Shown: positions 11,438 to 24,659, counted from the stretch's first letter. The stretch: DNA of 64,000 nt from Ceratorhiza oryzae-sativae (GCA_030998015.1 JARWMV010000250.1:310001-374000), one strand, 5' to 3'. Program-made: numbers and translations. The notes: generated by a model from the letters alone, not told the origin.

Positions 11438-11442
11438 GTTAG

Positions 11443-12040
11443 CCTTAAGAAGAAAGCTCCACTTGGGCCAAGATGTCATGTTCTACTACTTAGTCTAAAG
11501 GGAGAACCTGTATTGCTCAGAACAGGAGCTCAAGTTCTTGGGGATCCTCCCTCAAACTTGACCCTCCTTATATATTCCACAAGGCACAGCCAAGCCTACA
11601 CAGATGCAAACAACAATTGGCAAACTGATATCAAACTGCAACACATCAGCATCTTCCAAAGATTCCAGAATGCTCCTTGAGTCACATGACTGTTAAACCA
11701 TGGGAGAATATATCAAAGAAAATATGATAAATAATAGAAAAATGTGAGTTGTCATGCCAGCTTATGACACAAGAAGTACTGCAACCCCCTCCCATAGTCA
11801 CACCAGAAGGCAATGTTGAACATGAAGTTGAAAAGATCATCATAGAGACCCTCAACTCTCAATACAATGGGTACAGATGTACCAAAGAATACCTAGTCAA
11901 GTGGCTAGGATATGATGAATGCACTTGGCAGAGGTATGACAAATGTGTTTGTGTAGGTCTCTAAATATGTATGTGAAAAAAGACATGGTCATGTGGATGG
12001 CACTGTCCTTCATTTGCCTTTTGGCTGTTTACCATTGCTC
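11443..12040 (+). mobile_element. Fragments of another Gypsy element, with chromodomain remnant
   Basis: At 11,749-11,963 the plus strand encodes PPPIVTPEGNVEHEVEKI, then YLVKWLGYDECTWQ, a chromodomain of the kind at the C-terminus of chromovirus integrases. Upstream (11,443-11,770) is an LTR-like stretch with TTATATATTCC and an end reading CAGCTTATGACA. The order, LTR then 3' coding fragment, is not that of an intact element, so this is rearranged debris. Confidence 0.6.
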
Positions 12041-12690
12041 CTGATCTGATCTGCTTGGGTCTTTTTTTTTTTTGCTCACTTTCATGTCATCTAGATGTCT
12101 TGTTTAGCCTTTGCATTTGTGCAGGACTTTGAATGGGTATGCAAGGCAAAATAAAGACATGGTCAAATCCAGTTCCAAAAGGTTGAGCCTCTGGACTTCC
12201 AGTCAACTGAGAAACTCTTCTGGCCCTGTCATGTGCTATTATATTGGTTTGGACTGCATCTGTACTCTTGCTCCTTCCTTGCTGCCCAGTTGTTCCTGTT
12301 CACTATGTGCATCAAGTTGCTTCCGAGCCACAAATTTCTGGTCAAAGACCAGCTGCAAGTCACAAGTGGTGGCAATAAAGACAATGCATACCCTCACGAG
12401 AACTAATATAACCATTGGCATTCAACACGTGCTATCACAAAAACACAGAAATGCATAAATAATTATCGAAGAGTAAACCGCATGTAGTGAGTAAACAACA
12501 AAACGCAAGACACAAAAAAGTCAATAAACACAATAGAAAAAAATGCCTATATGTATACGGAGGGTGAACAAGCAAGTAGTGTATGTAGGGTATCCGGGAC
12601 ACAAGACGAGCCATGCATAAAACGAATCAAAATTACAAGAGGTGATAGCAAAAGCAACAACATTCAATCAAAATCGTGTCCTTACTTTGC
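12041..12690. other. Edge of transposon island, no gene seen
   Basis: CpG reappears from about 12,390, marking the end of the island. There is a poly-T tract near 12,061. The last 300 bp should contain the 3' untranslated region of the minus-strand gene that ends at 12,691. Confidence 0.5.
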
Positions 12691-15600
12691 CTAGGAAAAC
12701 ATGGCTTCATTCTCTCGCAGCGTATCCCCGGACTGACGAATGCTGAAATCGAGGAAACTCTGTGTATGCTGCAAGCCCGGACGTTGCGGGGTTTCCTCCT
12801 CTTCTAGGTCCTCTCCCTCATCCTCTCCACTCTCCTCTTCGACCCCGATATCCAAAAAGCTCCTTTGCACTGGTCGTTCACGCCGAACCGTGCTTGCACT
12901 CTCGTAAGACTCTTTCGAGGTCCGGTGTTTTAGACTCAACCCAGGCATACCTGGCACCTCGGACGGACGCGATGTAGGCACAGACCGAGACGAAACAAAC
13001 GACACAATCGGCTGCTGGGCCCCCGTTCGTCCGCGCGGAGGTGGCGGCAATCCATTGTTGGCCAGAGGCGCCGAGTGGGGCAGAACGGCAGGCGAACGCG
13101 GAGGCGGAGGCGGCCCTGTGTCTGAAGAAGGCTGAGATACGGTCGAGACACTGCGCACATATCGTCTTGGCTGCTCAACCACCTGGGAAGATGACAAGCT
13201 CGGCAAAGAAGTATTGTGAGCGCGTCGAGGCGGCAAGAGAGACCTCATCGGAACAGCCGAGTCCGTCGAATGAGTGCTTAGGATCGACCGATGTGAGCCC
13301 GACGTATCTGTTGCGGCCGTTGCGGTCGTGTTACTCCTCTGCCGAACGGGCTCCAACCGCGGACTCCTCATCCCAACAGGCGGCTCCGCCGTAGCGGGAG
13401 AAGGCGCCACCACCGCCTCCTTCTTCAAGTGGTCATTCAACTTGGCAGGCGAAAGAATGTACTGCGCCTTGAACTCTTGTCGCCCGAGCGGACTCATCGG
13501 CGGGCTAGCCACAGCCGAACGCCTGGGCGTCGCACCAAACGCGTCCTCGAGATTGATAGCCGAAATGGACCCAGACGGGCCCGGATCCTCTTTACTCTTC
13601 GCACTCTTAACCGAGCGCGAGTCGTCCTCGGTAAGCGTGTACGAGGCCGACTTGCCGTGCGACGTATGGGGTCGATGGAAGAGCCGGTTTCGTAGGGCCG
13701 TGGGCGCTCCATTCGTGGTCGACCCGCTCGGGCCAGAAGATGAGGGTCCGATACCGGGCAAAGACCCCAAACCATACGACCGCTGCCGTTTGAGCGCCTT
13801 GGCTGCCTCCTGCACCGACGCCGAGCTTGTACTCGACACCCTCGGTCGCTCACACGGCCGCCCAGCAAACGACGCACAACACCGCGCGTTCTTGGTCCCC
13901 GCGGGAGCCCGTTCTGCACAGCATTTCCATCCACCCGTGTTTGGCCCATTCACCGAGCGCGTCCCGCAACATTTCTGCGTGTTCCCCGATGCACACCGCC
14001 AGGCAACCGACGTCGAGGTCGTCGCAGAGCTCGTCTCGGTATAGGGAAAGAGTGAACCCGAACTGTTGAGCCTGGATTTTCCCCGCAGCCCCGGTCGTTT
14101 GTCGTCCAGATCGAGTTCCGAGTCGGAGTACGATCCACTCCGGACGTGGCGAGAAAACTCGACGCGGGAGCTGATTGTCTCGGGAGGAATGTCCTCAGGG
14201 ACAAGCGAGCTGCATGAACTCTTGAGCGAGCCGGTCGACATGGAAGAGAGGCGGGTGAGGGGATGGATCGGTGAAGGCGAGGAAGGAGGCGCGCTCGCTG
14301 GTGGAGTCGGAAACTTTTCGTCAATCGAACTGAGCGGCGGATGAGCTACTGATGGCTCTTCTGCCGGGGGATCCACTAGAGAACAATAGCCGCGCTTAAT
14401 ACGAGAAAAAGCGAAACGTATATAAAGCCCTCGACTCACCCTCTTCTTCAACGACCGTCCGAGTCACAATCGCATCTTCCTCCATGCCCATCCTCGCAAG
14501 TTCAGTCATGGCGGCCATTGGGATTACATGCACACCCGATGGATAGACAATATCCCGCCTCGTTGGGCGAGGGCCAACGCTGCCGGCCATCCAAGGCATA
14601 TTTGTCGGCGACGGAGGCGGGCGGCGGCCATACTTCAGACCTTGTGGCGTCGAACTGGCCCCGAGAAGCCCCCCATCCACTGGCCAAGACAACCACTGAC
14701 CGGTCTCATCATCTTCCATTCCGTTTTCATCCGTAAGGTCCACGCTCGCGCTATCCGTATCTGCGATTGCAGGCGCAAACACGTAGTTGTCTAAGTCCAC
14801 GATCAACTCTGTAGACGGGCGTGGAGTCGCCGGGCGCGGTACGGGAGATTCGTGGAGCTCCTCCATGGACATGACGGCTGCGAGCCGCTTGATGGGTGTT
14901 GGACTCATTGGGGCCGTGTCCCTTGGTCTTGGGCGAGGAACAGATAAAAATGAAGCATTCGGTGTAGACGCAATTGACCCGCTGGGTGTCGTAACTGACG
15001 ATAACGTAGGCGACGGGCCGTTGGAGGTCGAAGGAGAGGCGCTCGTCGAGGTAACACTCAGCCCAGATCCACTCCCAGAATTCGCACTAAGACCCGACAG
15101 ATCCGTCCTAATTCTCCTGATCGCCCCATCCCCTCCATCAATCCCAGAGCGTCCGGGAGATCCATCCGGCGCAACCCGCCTCGGCTCAGGGTACAGGCTC
15201 GATTGCGCTTGCGATGTGGGTGTCAATGACGATTGACGAACAGGTGGGATAATCAAATTGGACGAGGTTTGAAGCGCATTGGTCGATGGACTGTGTATGC
15301 GACCAATCGCATTAGACGCCGGAAGATGGTCAAATCGACGCAACAGCCACCCAAGTTCAACAGAACCAAGATAAAAAAAATCGATCGCAGCGAGCAAGAG
15401 CATTCCAACAGCATGAGAAGAGCAAGAAATTGTCAGTTACCCACTCGAAAAACGGAGTCTTAGGCGAGGAGAGAAACACCATTCGGTGTGTTGACCAATT
15501 CCGCCCGCTCTTGAGAGCAGAGCATGGCAACCCTTGATACGTCCATCTATCCCTTCCAAGACGACCGAGATTATAAAGAAGAGAAAACGCACCGTTTACG

Positions 15601-17177
15601 AAGATCGCTCTTTGAAGGCCTCTTGGGCGTCGCTTTTCCTCCTCCGCTGGTACTCGAGCCGGTGCTCCCAACCGACAGCTGCCCAGCACTCCCTTTTCTC
15701 CCACCTTTCTCTTCTTCAATTCCGGTGACGATCCCTGTCGCCAGGGCCGTCATACTACCCATCCCCAGGTTCAGCACAGATCCACCTCTTGACCTCGGAG
15801 ATACCGGTTCCCGCAACCTCGACTCGTATCCATCCTCGTCATATACCGAAGAACCAAGAATGGAATCGGTATCAAGCAAAGCAGACGCATGGGCGTGCAT
15901 CTGTGAAGGTGAACACACGTCGACACGGAGCGAGGGCGATGTCCGCGTTCGAGCGGGCGATCCCGAAGGCGGCGTGAGCGGGACTGTTTGGGTCGGCGGA
16001 GTCAAGTGGAGGTTGCCCGTTGGCGGTGTAAGGGGAACAGGTTGAGAGATTGGGGTATGTGGTAGGGACGAATAAGCGAGGTTGGGTGATGTGCCTGGAC
16101 GAGGAAGAGCCGAGTTTGATCGTTGCGGCGGGGGTCTTGCCTGCGTATTTGATCCCGACGCGACAGCCGATGCAGCTCGACGAGGCAAGACAGGCGACGT
16201 CAAATACCCCGTCGACTCGGGTGGAGACGGAAACGCGGACATCGGGGACAAGCTCAACGGCGAGACCGACCCATCTTCGAATGCTGAACCGCCCGCCCCC
16301 GACCCAGCCGAGACGGCCAGCTTCCGTTCCCGCGCTTTCTCCCGCTTTCTCGGTTTTTCGCCGGTTTCGGGTGCTTTGCCTTTGGCGACCCAAACTGTGG
16401 CGGGCGCCCCACGAGCAAACGGGTCCTCGCCGACGATCATGCCAATGCTCTGGAAGCTGTTCTTGGTCTCGGATCCAGACGACGGGGTGGCGGGCTCCCA
16501 CAGCGAGACTTGATCAAGGGGTTCAACGCTCGAAGTTGTGCAGCCCAGCTGGACCCCGATTCTGTGCTGACGACAGTCTGGCGATTGGAGCTTGTCGGAA
16601 TGCGGGAGGATGATCCGACGCTCGACTTGGGCACGCGTCTGGACGGCGCAGCGACGGGGCTGGCTGCGATGGGTGCCGCCGGTGCACCCGACGCGAAAAA
16701 TGAGGCCGGGTGGATGAGCGAGGGCGAGTGACGAGTAGATTCGGGGGTGCTGCTCGTCCCAGTCTCGCGCAGTCGTTCTCGGGACCCGCGCAAGCCGAGC
16801 GCATGGGCGAGCACCGTCAGTCCGCTGTTGGATGTCGTGCGCGTGCGGGGTGTCGACGCGGAGGATGTAGATGCAGAGGGTTGGGAGGGATCGAATGAGC
16901 GCGCCGGACGGATCGTCGTCCGCGGCGGGTTGGCCGTGTCAGAGGCAGATGCCCGTCGAGTCCACCACATCGAGGACATGCGTTCTGGGTGGGCGTTAGC
17001 AACCAGCGACGCGGCCGAGGGAGAGATGAAACGGACCAGATAGACGACACGCTCACACTCATCCAGCGGCGACCACAGCGGTGTTGTGGGCGTCGGCAGC
17101 GACGATGGCGACGGCTGCGAGAGCGACGGGGATGTGGTGGTCAGACGTTCGGCCGTGTTTGCATCCGCGCCAGTCAA
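12691..17177 (-). CDS. Large Ser/Pro-rich protein, multi-exon, family unknown
   Basis: Exons on the minus strand: 17,059-17,177; 16,510-16,984; 15,593-16,461; one small exon beginning near 15,532; about 14,440-15,300; and 12,691-14,375, ending TAG. Junctions such as GATGA|gtgtgagc, CTTGATCAA|gtctcgc and GAAGAAGAGG|gtgagtc keep the frame. The product is at least 1,300 aa and largely low complexity, rich in Ser, Pro and Thr with acidic patches (EEESGEDEGEDLEEEE near the end). Better-conserved-looking stretches are GLTVLAHALGLRGSRERL, NSFQSIGMIVGEDPFARG and FKAQYILSPAKLNDHLKKEA. No known domain is recognised. The composition suggests a disordered scaffold or regulatory protein. The 5' end is uncertain because the first exon opens without an ATG after an in-frame stop. 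The fourth and fifth exon junctions are unresolved. Confidence 0.65.
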
Positions 17178-18464
17178 GTGAAATTAGGACGGAGACGCTA
17201 ATCCCTTAAGCGGGTCTTCTAGGCAAAGGTGCCCCTGTCGCGTGTTCGCTCCTGGCTTCGATCTCCAGAGCGCACACTGTTGGCCCCATCTGGCTCACCT
17301 CGTTTCAAATCGTCATCTTTTCACCGCCTCGGCACACACCATTGCCGGTGTCCCACTCGCCTAGCTATGCGGCCCACCCACACATGCTGTCCTCGCCTAG
17401 AGTCGCTCCGACGCCACTCTGCGACAAACATTCTGCGTTGGTGATCGTCGATCCAGATCTAGGATGGGCGATAACACCGGATCAGCCAGTTCATAACAAC
17501 CATCACGGCGACTAATTATCGTAGGGCCTCTATGTTTTTTCAGCTTCCCGCTAGGACCGTGCGCCACCCCACTGGAGCATACGCTGTGGCGGCGTCCTGT
17601 GATTTCAGTCTGCTCCCCCCCACAACGTCGACAGCCTTCATTCCGAGCAGCCACGCGAGCCATCGACCCCGAGGAACCTAAACCTTAATTGCGCTGTTTC
17701 ATCCAACCGCCCCATACGACCTCCAACATCGGTATGCAGTCCACACCTTTTTTTTAGAGAACGCCGAAGGTGCTCGCCTAGAAGGAAGCATGACGAATCC
17801 CGCCCCGCGCCGGGCTTAGCCTCCCATATCCTCAACCCGAGCCATCACCAATCTTTTTTTGTTTCGTCGAGCTGCATCATGCACTAGACCTCTTCTTCGT
17901 ACACCACGACCAACGTGTCAACGCTTCCTTTCGTCCAGTCTAAACCATGTCGCGCAAACGTGCTCTACCAAGGCACGGCGCCCGAACGAACCTATCCTGT
18001 GCGCTTCGCATTCTGACACATCTGATTGATGCGGGGGGAGGTTCTCTCGCCCACAGACGAATCCATGAAATCAGAAAAGTTGGAAGTTTTGAGCGGGTGG
18101 TGTTTGTCTGTTTGAAGCAACGTGAAAGTGAACTTCGTCAGTGCGGCGAATATTTGGACTAGAGTCACGTGAATCTTTCAGCATTGATCCAACGACTGTT
18201 GGATTGTCCGGTGATATCAGCTACTCGCGACCATGGGTAAGGCGACTGATCTCAAACCGCGTGTGGCCGGTTCTGCCCATCAGAAGGCCATGCTCTGCGT
18301 AGGATTGTACCTGTTGCTCCTAAACCGGCATCGATAGCATATCAGCAACTATGATGAAATTCGATTGTTACGACTGAGACCAAGAGGGAAGTATACAGAA
18401 CTGAGAATTGTCACAGGCAGATAGGTTCGACACGGACATCGAACCGAAGCCAATTCTCCCGTTG
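17178..18464. other. Intergenic, no gene seen
   Basis: It probably contains the promoter and missing first exon of the minus-strand gene below 17,177. Short ORFs on both strands have no recognisable features. Confidence 0.4.
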
Positions 18465-19203
18465 CTAATTCTCTAGCAACGTCGACGAGGGCAGATAGCA
18501 CTGGCTGTAATCCTTTCCACCAGGTCCCGATCGCACAATCTGTAAAGGAGGCAAATTATTTCACTATCCTCTCAACATGGTCTATAAATGACGTACCGTT
18601 CCGCAGTACGCGAACACAGGGCTGGACGGTTCGTCAAACTCTTCGAGCGACCTGTAGTACTGGAACAACACCCGATGTGGTCCCGGCTTTCCACGGTTAT
18701 TCCAGTCAATTGGGAACTCCTTAATCTTGAATGCGTCCGATTCTTCATCCCTCCTGCAGCGAGACCCCAACTTGAACTATGTCATATGTACGTCATTAGA
18801 CTGGAAGAAGCACAATTTACGAACATATACATACTCCAGACCAAGGGTCAAACGTTTGAGGGAATGGCCCGTTGTGAGTCGCGTTCACCCAGTGGCTGAT
18901 CCCCGCATCCAAGGCTGAGACAGTTTCGGACCACTGAATACGCTGGATGTTGGTATCCCCATTTTCGAATTCTGATGTGCCCCCCAAAGAGGTCAACGTG
19001 ACGCAACGTCAACGATTTTTGTTCACTTACGGACGCATATAACCTCTTCCGGAACTTGATTGACAAACAATGCCCAATCTTTGGCCTATTACGATGCAAA
19101 TTCAATTACTACATTTCAGCAAGGGAGCATCTGAACGTACTAGCACCAGACTGATTTGGGAGACCACGAGAAGGAATATATTCAGGCGGATTGAATGCAG
19201 CAT
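18465..19203 (-). CDS. Small secreted protein, about 169 aa
   Basis: Five exons on the minus strand: 19,141-19,203; 19,031-19,085; 18,835-18,971; 18,597-18,776; 18,465-18,539. All have GT-AG introns (donors gtacgt, gtaagt, gtatgt, gtacgt), and they join to 510 nt, exactly 170 codons including TAG. The N-terminus, MLHSIRLNIFLLVVSQISLV then LA, is a typical signal peptide with cleavage near Ala. The mature part contains VNQVPEEVICVQFENGD, IQWSETVSALDAGISHWVNA, FKIKEFPIDWNNRGKPGPHR and ends YSQCYLPSSTLLEN. I recognise no family. A short secreted protein in a possibly plant-associated fungus could be an effector or surface protein, but nothing here proves that. Confidence 0.7.
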
Positions 19204-21297
19204 CGCTTCGTACTAGTCGTATTGGTAGATGTTGGGTTCTGACGTTCATGCCTTCTAACCGTCACCTTTTGTATGCCCCTCGGGCGAGGATTCCCGTGTC
19301 GGATGTTAAACTTTGGCTACGTGTCCGGACACCATGTGCCGATTGCGCGACGAGCTCGCCGGAACGTAGTCACTCTTGGATACATTATTGCCGGCCGGTT
19401 ATCGTCCTCCAGCACCGCGGCGAGTGGATTCCCGGGTCGGCTTCATACAGACCGTATGCGTCCTGGTTGGCTATCACTCAAATGCGTTCGAGCAGATTCC
19501 CCCGCATGTGCTAGTGCGGGCGCGAGGCTATCATTGGGGAGTTGGCGCTGCAGCATATGGCTCTTCCCTGTGCATCCCAGGCTTCTTGGGACTAGTAACA
19601 ACCTCACACAAATAGTGCTGTATATGGATAGATTTAGTATTTAGCTGGTCGTCTTCTGGGTCCTCATTTTCTCCGAGTTTATTCCGTGTTAGTACCGCGA
19701 GGCGAACCCGAGGCGCAATAACGATTTCTAGGCTACGAACGATTCTGGTGAACATATCAACGAGTCGGCGCCAGTACTGCCGCAAAAACAAATACAGCTA
19801 TGTATTTTAAGATATCCGCCTGACGAGAGGCTGCGTCAAGCGACTCGCCGTGCTGCGGTTCGCTTGTCCTAGTCACGGCCGGTCGGCATCGGAATTCTTC
19901 AGCCAAGCACGGAGACGATCCAGAAGCCTCAGAAGAACGTCGCATAGTCACCGAATTACAATATCGTGTTCGTCCATCAGGGACGGTAAGCTAGGGACAC
20001 TCGCGTGATCTGTTCCTGCGGGTACCTCTGGTAGTCGATCAAGGAGGTTGGCTAGAAGGTTCATATTACGAATAATCTATTCCGCATTAATCTTTCTGGT
20101 GGCGTGACTGGGATAGCTGGAAATGCTATGCTCAAAAGTCGCTTGAATCAATGCAATAATCCTGTTATGAGACTTAAGACCAAGCCTAGCACAGATATAT
20201 ATCATATCTTTTAGTGAGTTTCCAGCACATTTTGATAACTGCTTGACTTGTCTGGAAGCCCTGTCCTCAATCGTGAGCAGTTCCACCCTTTCTCGGACTC
20301 TCCGATTCGGCATATCCTGGCCCTCTGTAGAAACGCATTATTTCAAAGTCAAGGATCGAATCATCCATTCGGGGGCGGATTTATGCGCCAGGCCACCTGA
20401 TCTTATGAAGGGCCTAAATGTCGCTGGGTAAACGTTATAGAGTCCATTTGTAGTGATTGAACAACACCCAGCCCCTGCCTGCTCTGCAGATGTCATTTCG
20501 GATTTTCGGTTAAAACAATTTGCGCAGATTTTTGATCCGTTCGAAGGTAGAATGATCGCTAACGCGAGGACATCTCACTGCAAAATTAACTGTCGCATGT
20601 GGCTTTGGTCGCAATGTAGCTAGAGACCAGTGGGCTCAACCGTGGTCCACGAAACGATAACCGCACAAACGGGCAATATTCTAATTTCACCGGCAAGGGC
20701 GAGCAACATGTTCAAATCTGCAGGTCTTAATTTTATCAAATGTTACACAATAGTCCGGTATAAGTAAACTCCGGACACTGTTGAGTCATTTGTGTGATTA
20801 TTTCACCTCATATGCAGGTTGACGAAATGCCGTCGAAGGCGCTAAAGTGATCTGGTTTCCATATGGATCCGCAGCACAGGAGTGACTCGCTAAATTGGGC
20901 ACGGGCTTCCGGCCTTTTTGTTAGTTGGGGGGATGCTATAATGCTCGGGTGGCTATCTAGTCACCATCACCATCATTTGGACCTATGAGTGTGGCCAACG
21001 ACAGAGAGACACAAGGCGCTATGGCTGACTATAACGCACATGGATTTCTGTTTATTACGCGCATGTATGCTTTTTCTTGGCGATATTCTAACCTTTTAGA
21101 TGGTTAGAGCACAACCATTACTTTTTTGAGAGACCGCCACGTGACACAACTTCTATCCGAAGACAGTTTCATCCGCCACATAATTTAATACGCCACCTCG
21201 GACCTCTCCCAACTCCAACCACGACCACAACCATATCGTCTATGCCTACAGCGTCATTTCGTGCAGAGTCTCGCGCAGGATCCCCGCCGTCGACGAC
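19204..21297. other. No supportable gene; possible decayed coding near 19.3-19.6 kb
   Basis: Between 19,376 and 19,615 the plus strand reads TVCVLVGYHSNAFEQIPPHV in an ORF with neighbouring open frames. It looks protein-like but matches nothing I know and has no clear start or splice structure. The remainder shows nothing. Confidence 0.3.
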
Positions 21298-23023
21298 ATG
21301 GATGAGGTGAGCCTGCTTCCCGTCGTGGTCAACTGTGTGGCTAACTAGTCGCGCCAAAGGATGACTTCACGTGGGACATGGTCGACGAGCTTCAAGCGCA
21401 CGTGAGTCAGAATTCTCATGGAAACTCTCCAGTTGTGCTCACTCTGCGCGGATTAGGGTATCAACGCGCAGGACATAGCCAAACTCAAGGTGCCGTAGCC
21501 TCGTCACCATATTGGAGGCTAACCCAACAGGTCACGTAGAAAGAAGGGATATGCACAGTTTCTGGAGTGCGCATGACATCGCGTCGAAACCTTCTCAAAA
21601 TCAAGGTTAGATTGGCCATTTTACGCGCATACATTCGTCTCGTACTTTGCTGCAGGGAATGTCAGAGGCCAAGGTGGAGAAGATCAAAGAAGCATCACAG
21701 AAGATACTCGTAAGCTTTTCTTCATATGGTCAATCGATGCCAGTGTCATGGCTTTCACATAGGGATCGTCGTTCCAGACTGGTGTGCAGGTCTCGGATAA
21801 ACGCAAGCGGGTATTGCAGATCAGCTCGGGCAGTAAATCTGTGGACGGGATGCTAGGAGGAGGATTCATGAGCCAAAGCATCTCCGAAGGTATGATACCG
21901 CTTTTGGCCTGAACAGTCGGTGTACTAAGTGCGTTATAGTTTACGGAGAGTTCCGGTACGATCGGTTTGCGTTTTATGGGATCAGAAAATCACGAATGCT
22001 TTGCTTTGGGTTTAGGACGGGTAAAACTCAACTTGCGCATACGCTTTCAGTGGTAGCACAACTGCCACCAGAGATGGGAGGTGCGTCTGGCAAAGTAACG
22101 TATATTGATACAGAAGGTATCTATATTTGCCATCTCAAAGCGTCAGTTCGCTCACGCCCATGAAGGGACATTCCGGCCAGATCGCGTCCGTGCCATTGCG
22201 GACCGATTTGGAGTAGACCCAGAACAGACGCTAGAGAACATAACCTATGCTCGGGCGTACAATAGCGAACATCAGGTACATCTGATTTGAATAGCACCTG
22301 TTTAGGCGACTGATAGTTCGCTTTCCAGATGGAACTCATACAGGAGCAGGCATCCGATTCGCAGAGGAGAAGAATTTCAGACTTCTGGTAGGTTTATGAA
22401 ACTTGCTTTGTTTGCCGCGAGTCAAGGTTTGATGAGACGATGTTATAGATCGTAGACAGCATCATGGCCCTGTTTCGTACCGACTATTCTGGACGCGGTG
22501 AGCTTAGTGAGCGTCAACAAAAGGTAAGAACTGCATATGTACTGAAGGTCAAATCGCTGCTAAATTTGCTTCTGGCGTTAGCTCGCTCAGATGTTGGCTA
22601 AGCTTTCTAAGCTTGCTGAGGAGTTCAATGTTAGCAGCTTGGTACATCAATGAGGATCCCATTGACGTAATTGACATGATAGGTGGTAGTACTTCTGACA
22701 AACCAGGTGCAGGGTGTGTGTGCCTCATTTTCCTATCAGCGGGACATTTATTTGAACTCTCATTGTCCCAGCCGATCCTGGCGCTACCATGGCGTTTGCT
22801 CCAACTGTCAAACCCATCGGCGGACATATCTTGTCCCATGCTTCCGCGACTCGTATCATGTTGCGGAAAGGTACTACCCATATTTTTGTCGTGTTTGCAC
22901 GAAGCTCATGCATTTTGTATAGGTCGGGGAGAGGAACGAGTTGCAAAGCTTGTTGATAGCCCTGATAGGCCGGAAAGCGAAGGCAGCTACAAGTTGGATG
23001 AAGGGGGTTGGGCGGATGTGTAA
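21298..23023 (+). CDS. DMC1: Meiotic recombinase Dmc1
   Basis: RecA-family strand-exchange protein that pairs homologues in meiosis. Fifteen exons can be placed: 21,298-306; 21,360-401; 21,457-489; 21,540-605; 21,656-709; 21,763-889; 21,940-955; 22,016-116; 22,166-275; 22,329-387; 22,449-523; 22,582-629; 22,683-713; 22,772-870; 22,923-23,023. Together they encode about 323 aa. The N-terminal helix-hairpin-helix is [18 protein letters not shown]. Walker A is GEFRTGKTQ, split by an intron. The Walker B region is [20 protein letters not shown]. Loop 2 and C-terminus are [36 protein letters not shown] and LDEGGWADV. Exon 10 lacks one base: MELIQE and [11 protein letters not shown] are in different frames at about 22,345. 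This is either a sequence error or an inactivating change. Identification is firm; the first exon is less certain. Confidence 0.92.
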
Positions 23024-24285
23024 CGTAATAGTTTGTTGTGTACCATATGTTCGCCTTGGACGCTCCATATATTCGAGCTGTAGCCAATATTCAGTGCCGT
23101 TCATGTATTCATTCTTAAGTCTATCGGCCTATAGCCGTCATGTGCTCCCCCCCGAAATTTTCTTTAGGTTTCAAACACTCTCATTTCACTCGGCTGAAAG
23201 CTAATCAATAGTTACCCCAATGGACAAGAAACATCGGGCGAATTCTATAAAATCTAACAGTCTGGCGCGAAGCCTATAGGCAGTGGTGGTAGGATGCGTT
23301 TACTCTCTATATATGCGGGCGTTTGAGTGGTCAAAATCTCAATGTTGGAATCAGCGTCATACTGGAGAGACGACAGGCTGCATTGGATAGGGGGAACGAT
23401 GGAGCAATATTATGCCACAGGACGCAAGGCACTGTTGCTGGATAACCGACCCGGTTCCTGTAACATCCCTGTGCTGTGGGTCAAGTGGAGTAGAGTCCCC
23501 GATCGGGTCAAGAATATGAATCTTTGACTTCAAATCTTTCCCCTGTCCCCAGCGCTAATATTTCTCAACCCACCACCACATCCCACAAAACACACTCGAA
23601 GGCTACCCACAATCGGGGGCTAAAAAGCCAAGGGATGTTGTAAGTCATGCTCCCTGGTGGTGCAGATGCAATACCCAAAACGAATGCTCAGCGAGCTGTG
23701 AATGAGAAGCCGCAGCGGACACTGAGGGCGACAAGGGTTTTCGAGGTAGGCTGTCGTTTGTGTGAATGTGAATGTGTAAACATAACAATGAAGTTCATTT
23801 GATATCATATAGGGCTCAGAAGATGAGCTTGGTGCAGAGATGACAAGGGGAGCCCGAGTGTGGAAGACCTACGTCAGGGAGACAGGTGGCATAAGTGGCT
23901 AGTCGGCGGACGTACCAAGTGAGAACGTCAGAATTTATTAGTGGAATTTAGCTCGTCATCATCCGCTTGTGCCAGCTCGCTTGATGTACTACCAAGTACG
24001 TGACGTTATCGCTGTATATGCTACTTGGCGCTAACGATCCAACCACAGTTTTCGTGGGTTTATGCATCTCTGGTCGTCTGAGCTTTGTTCGGACTATTCA
24101 AATAATAGGCTGTCTTATTCTCGCCATCTCTACTGCATTAGTTCACTTATCCGCTCTGGCGCTCATCTGCAGCACTTGAGCTCTGCCCCTGGTAATGGGA
24201 GTGCCGGTTAGAAGCTTGGGACGAGTGACTCCGGTCTGATATGATATCTTCGAGACTATCAGCTATTGCACCTGCGGTGCCCATT
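23024..24285. other. Intergenic, no gene seen
   Basis: Only short unrelated ORFs are present. No conserved motif or splice chain was found on either strand. Confidence 0.4.
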
Positions 24286-24659
24286 TTATTGCTGTTTCAT
24301 AATAAGATGGCAAGGCGCTTACGTTTTGATCAAATAAAAATCTACGACGTTGCCCTCGTTCTACACCAGGGGTTGGGTCTCAGGTCTTCTGCAATACATA
24401 AAAATGATCGAACTGGGGAGGAGAATCGGGTAACGGGAGAAATTTCAGGAATTCTGAGTTTGGGATGCTGACCCCTATCTTAAGCGTCTGCCGAGGCTCA
24501 ATTTCGTTCTGTTGCTTGATACTACTGGCCCATACGAGCATATTGTTACCATTCATGTATCCTCAGTATGAGAACATCGGGTGGAGCGAGCTTAAAGTCT
24601 TAGGTATTTATTTGATCAAAACGTAAGGGCTGCGCCATCTTATTGTGAAACAGCAATAA
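24286..24659. mobile_element. MITE-like element with 53-bp terminal inverted repeats
   Basis: The left arm (24,286-24,338) holds TTATTGCTGTTTCATAATAA and CTTACGTTTTGATCAAATAA. The right arm (24,607-24,659) is its reverse complement with only a few mismatches. About 270 bp of non-coding DNA lies between. No target duplication was recognised. The size and structure suit a non-autonomous DNA transposon. It still contains CpG, unlike the two islands. Confidence 0.65.

Larger units (their letters stand above)
5163..11442 (-). mobile_element. Complete Ty3/Gypsy chromovirus
   Basis: Two 524-bp LTRs (5,168-5,691 and 10,914-11,437), each TGTCA...TGACA, bound a 5.2-kb interior. The 5-bp target duplication GTTAG lies at 5,163-5,167 and 11,438-11,442. 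Coding runs on the minus strand: gag, protease, reverse transcriptase, RNase H, integrase, chromodomain. The LTRs differ at 12 of 524 bases. Gag is open, but pol carries many stops, so this copy cannot make its own enzymes. A TATA box (reverse complement near 11,180) lies about 32 nt before a motif complementary to the primer-binding site. Confidence 0.95.

Noticed and set aside
18420..18432. tRNA gene suggested by a B-box-like GTTCGACAC
   Set aside because: No A box, acceptor stem or cloverleaf could be drawn around it.
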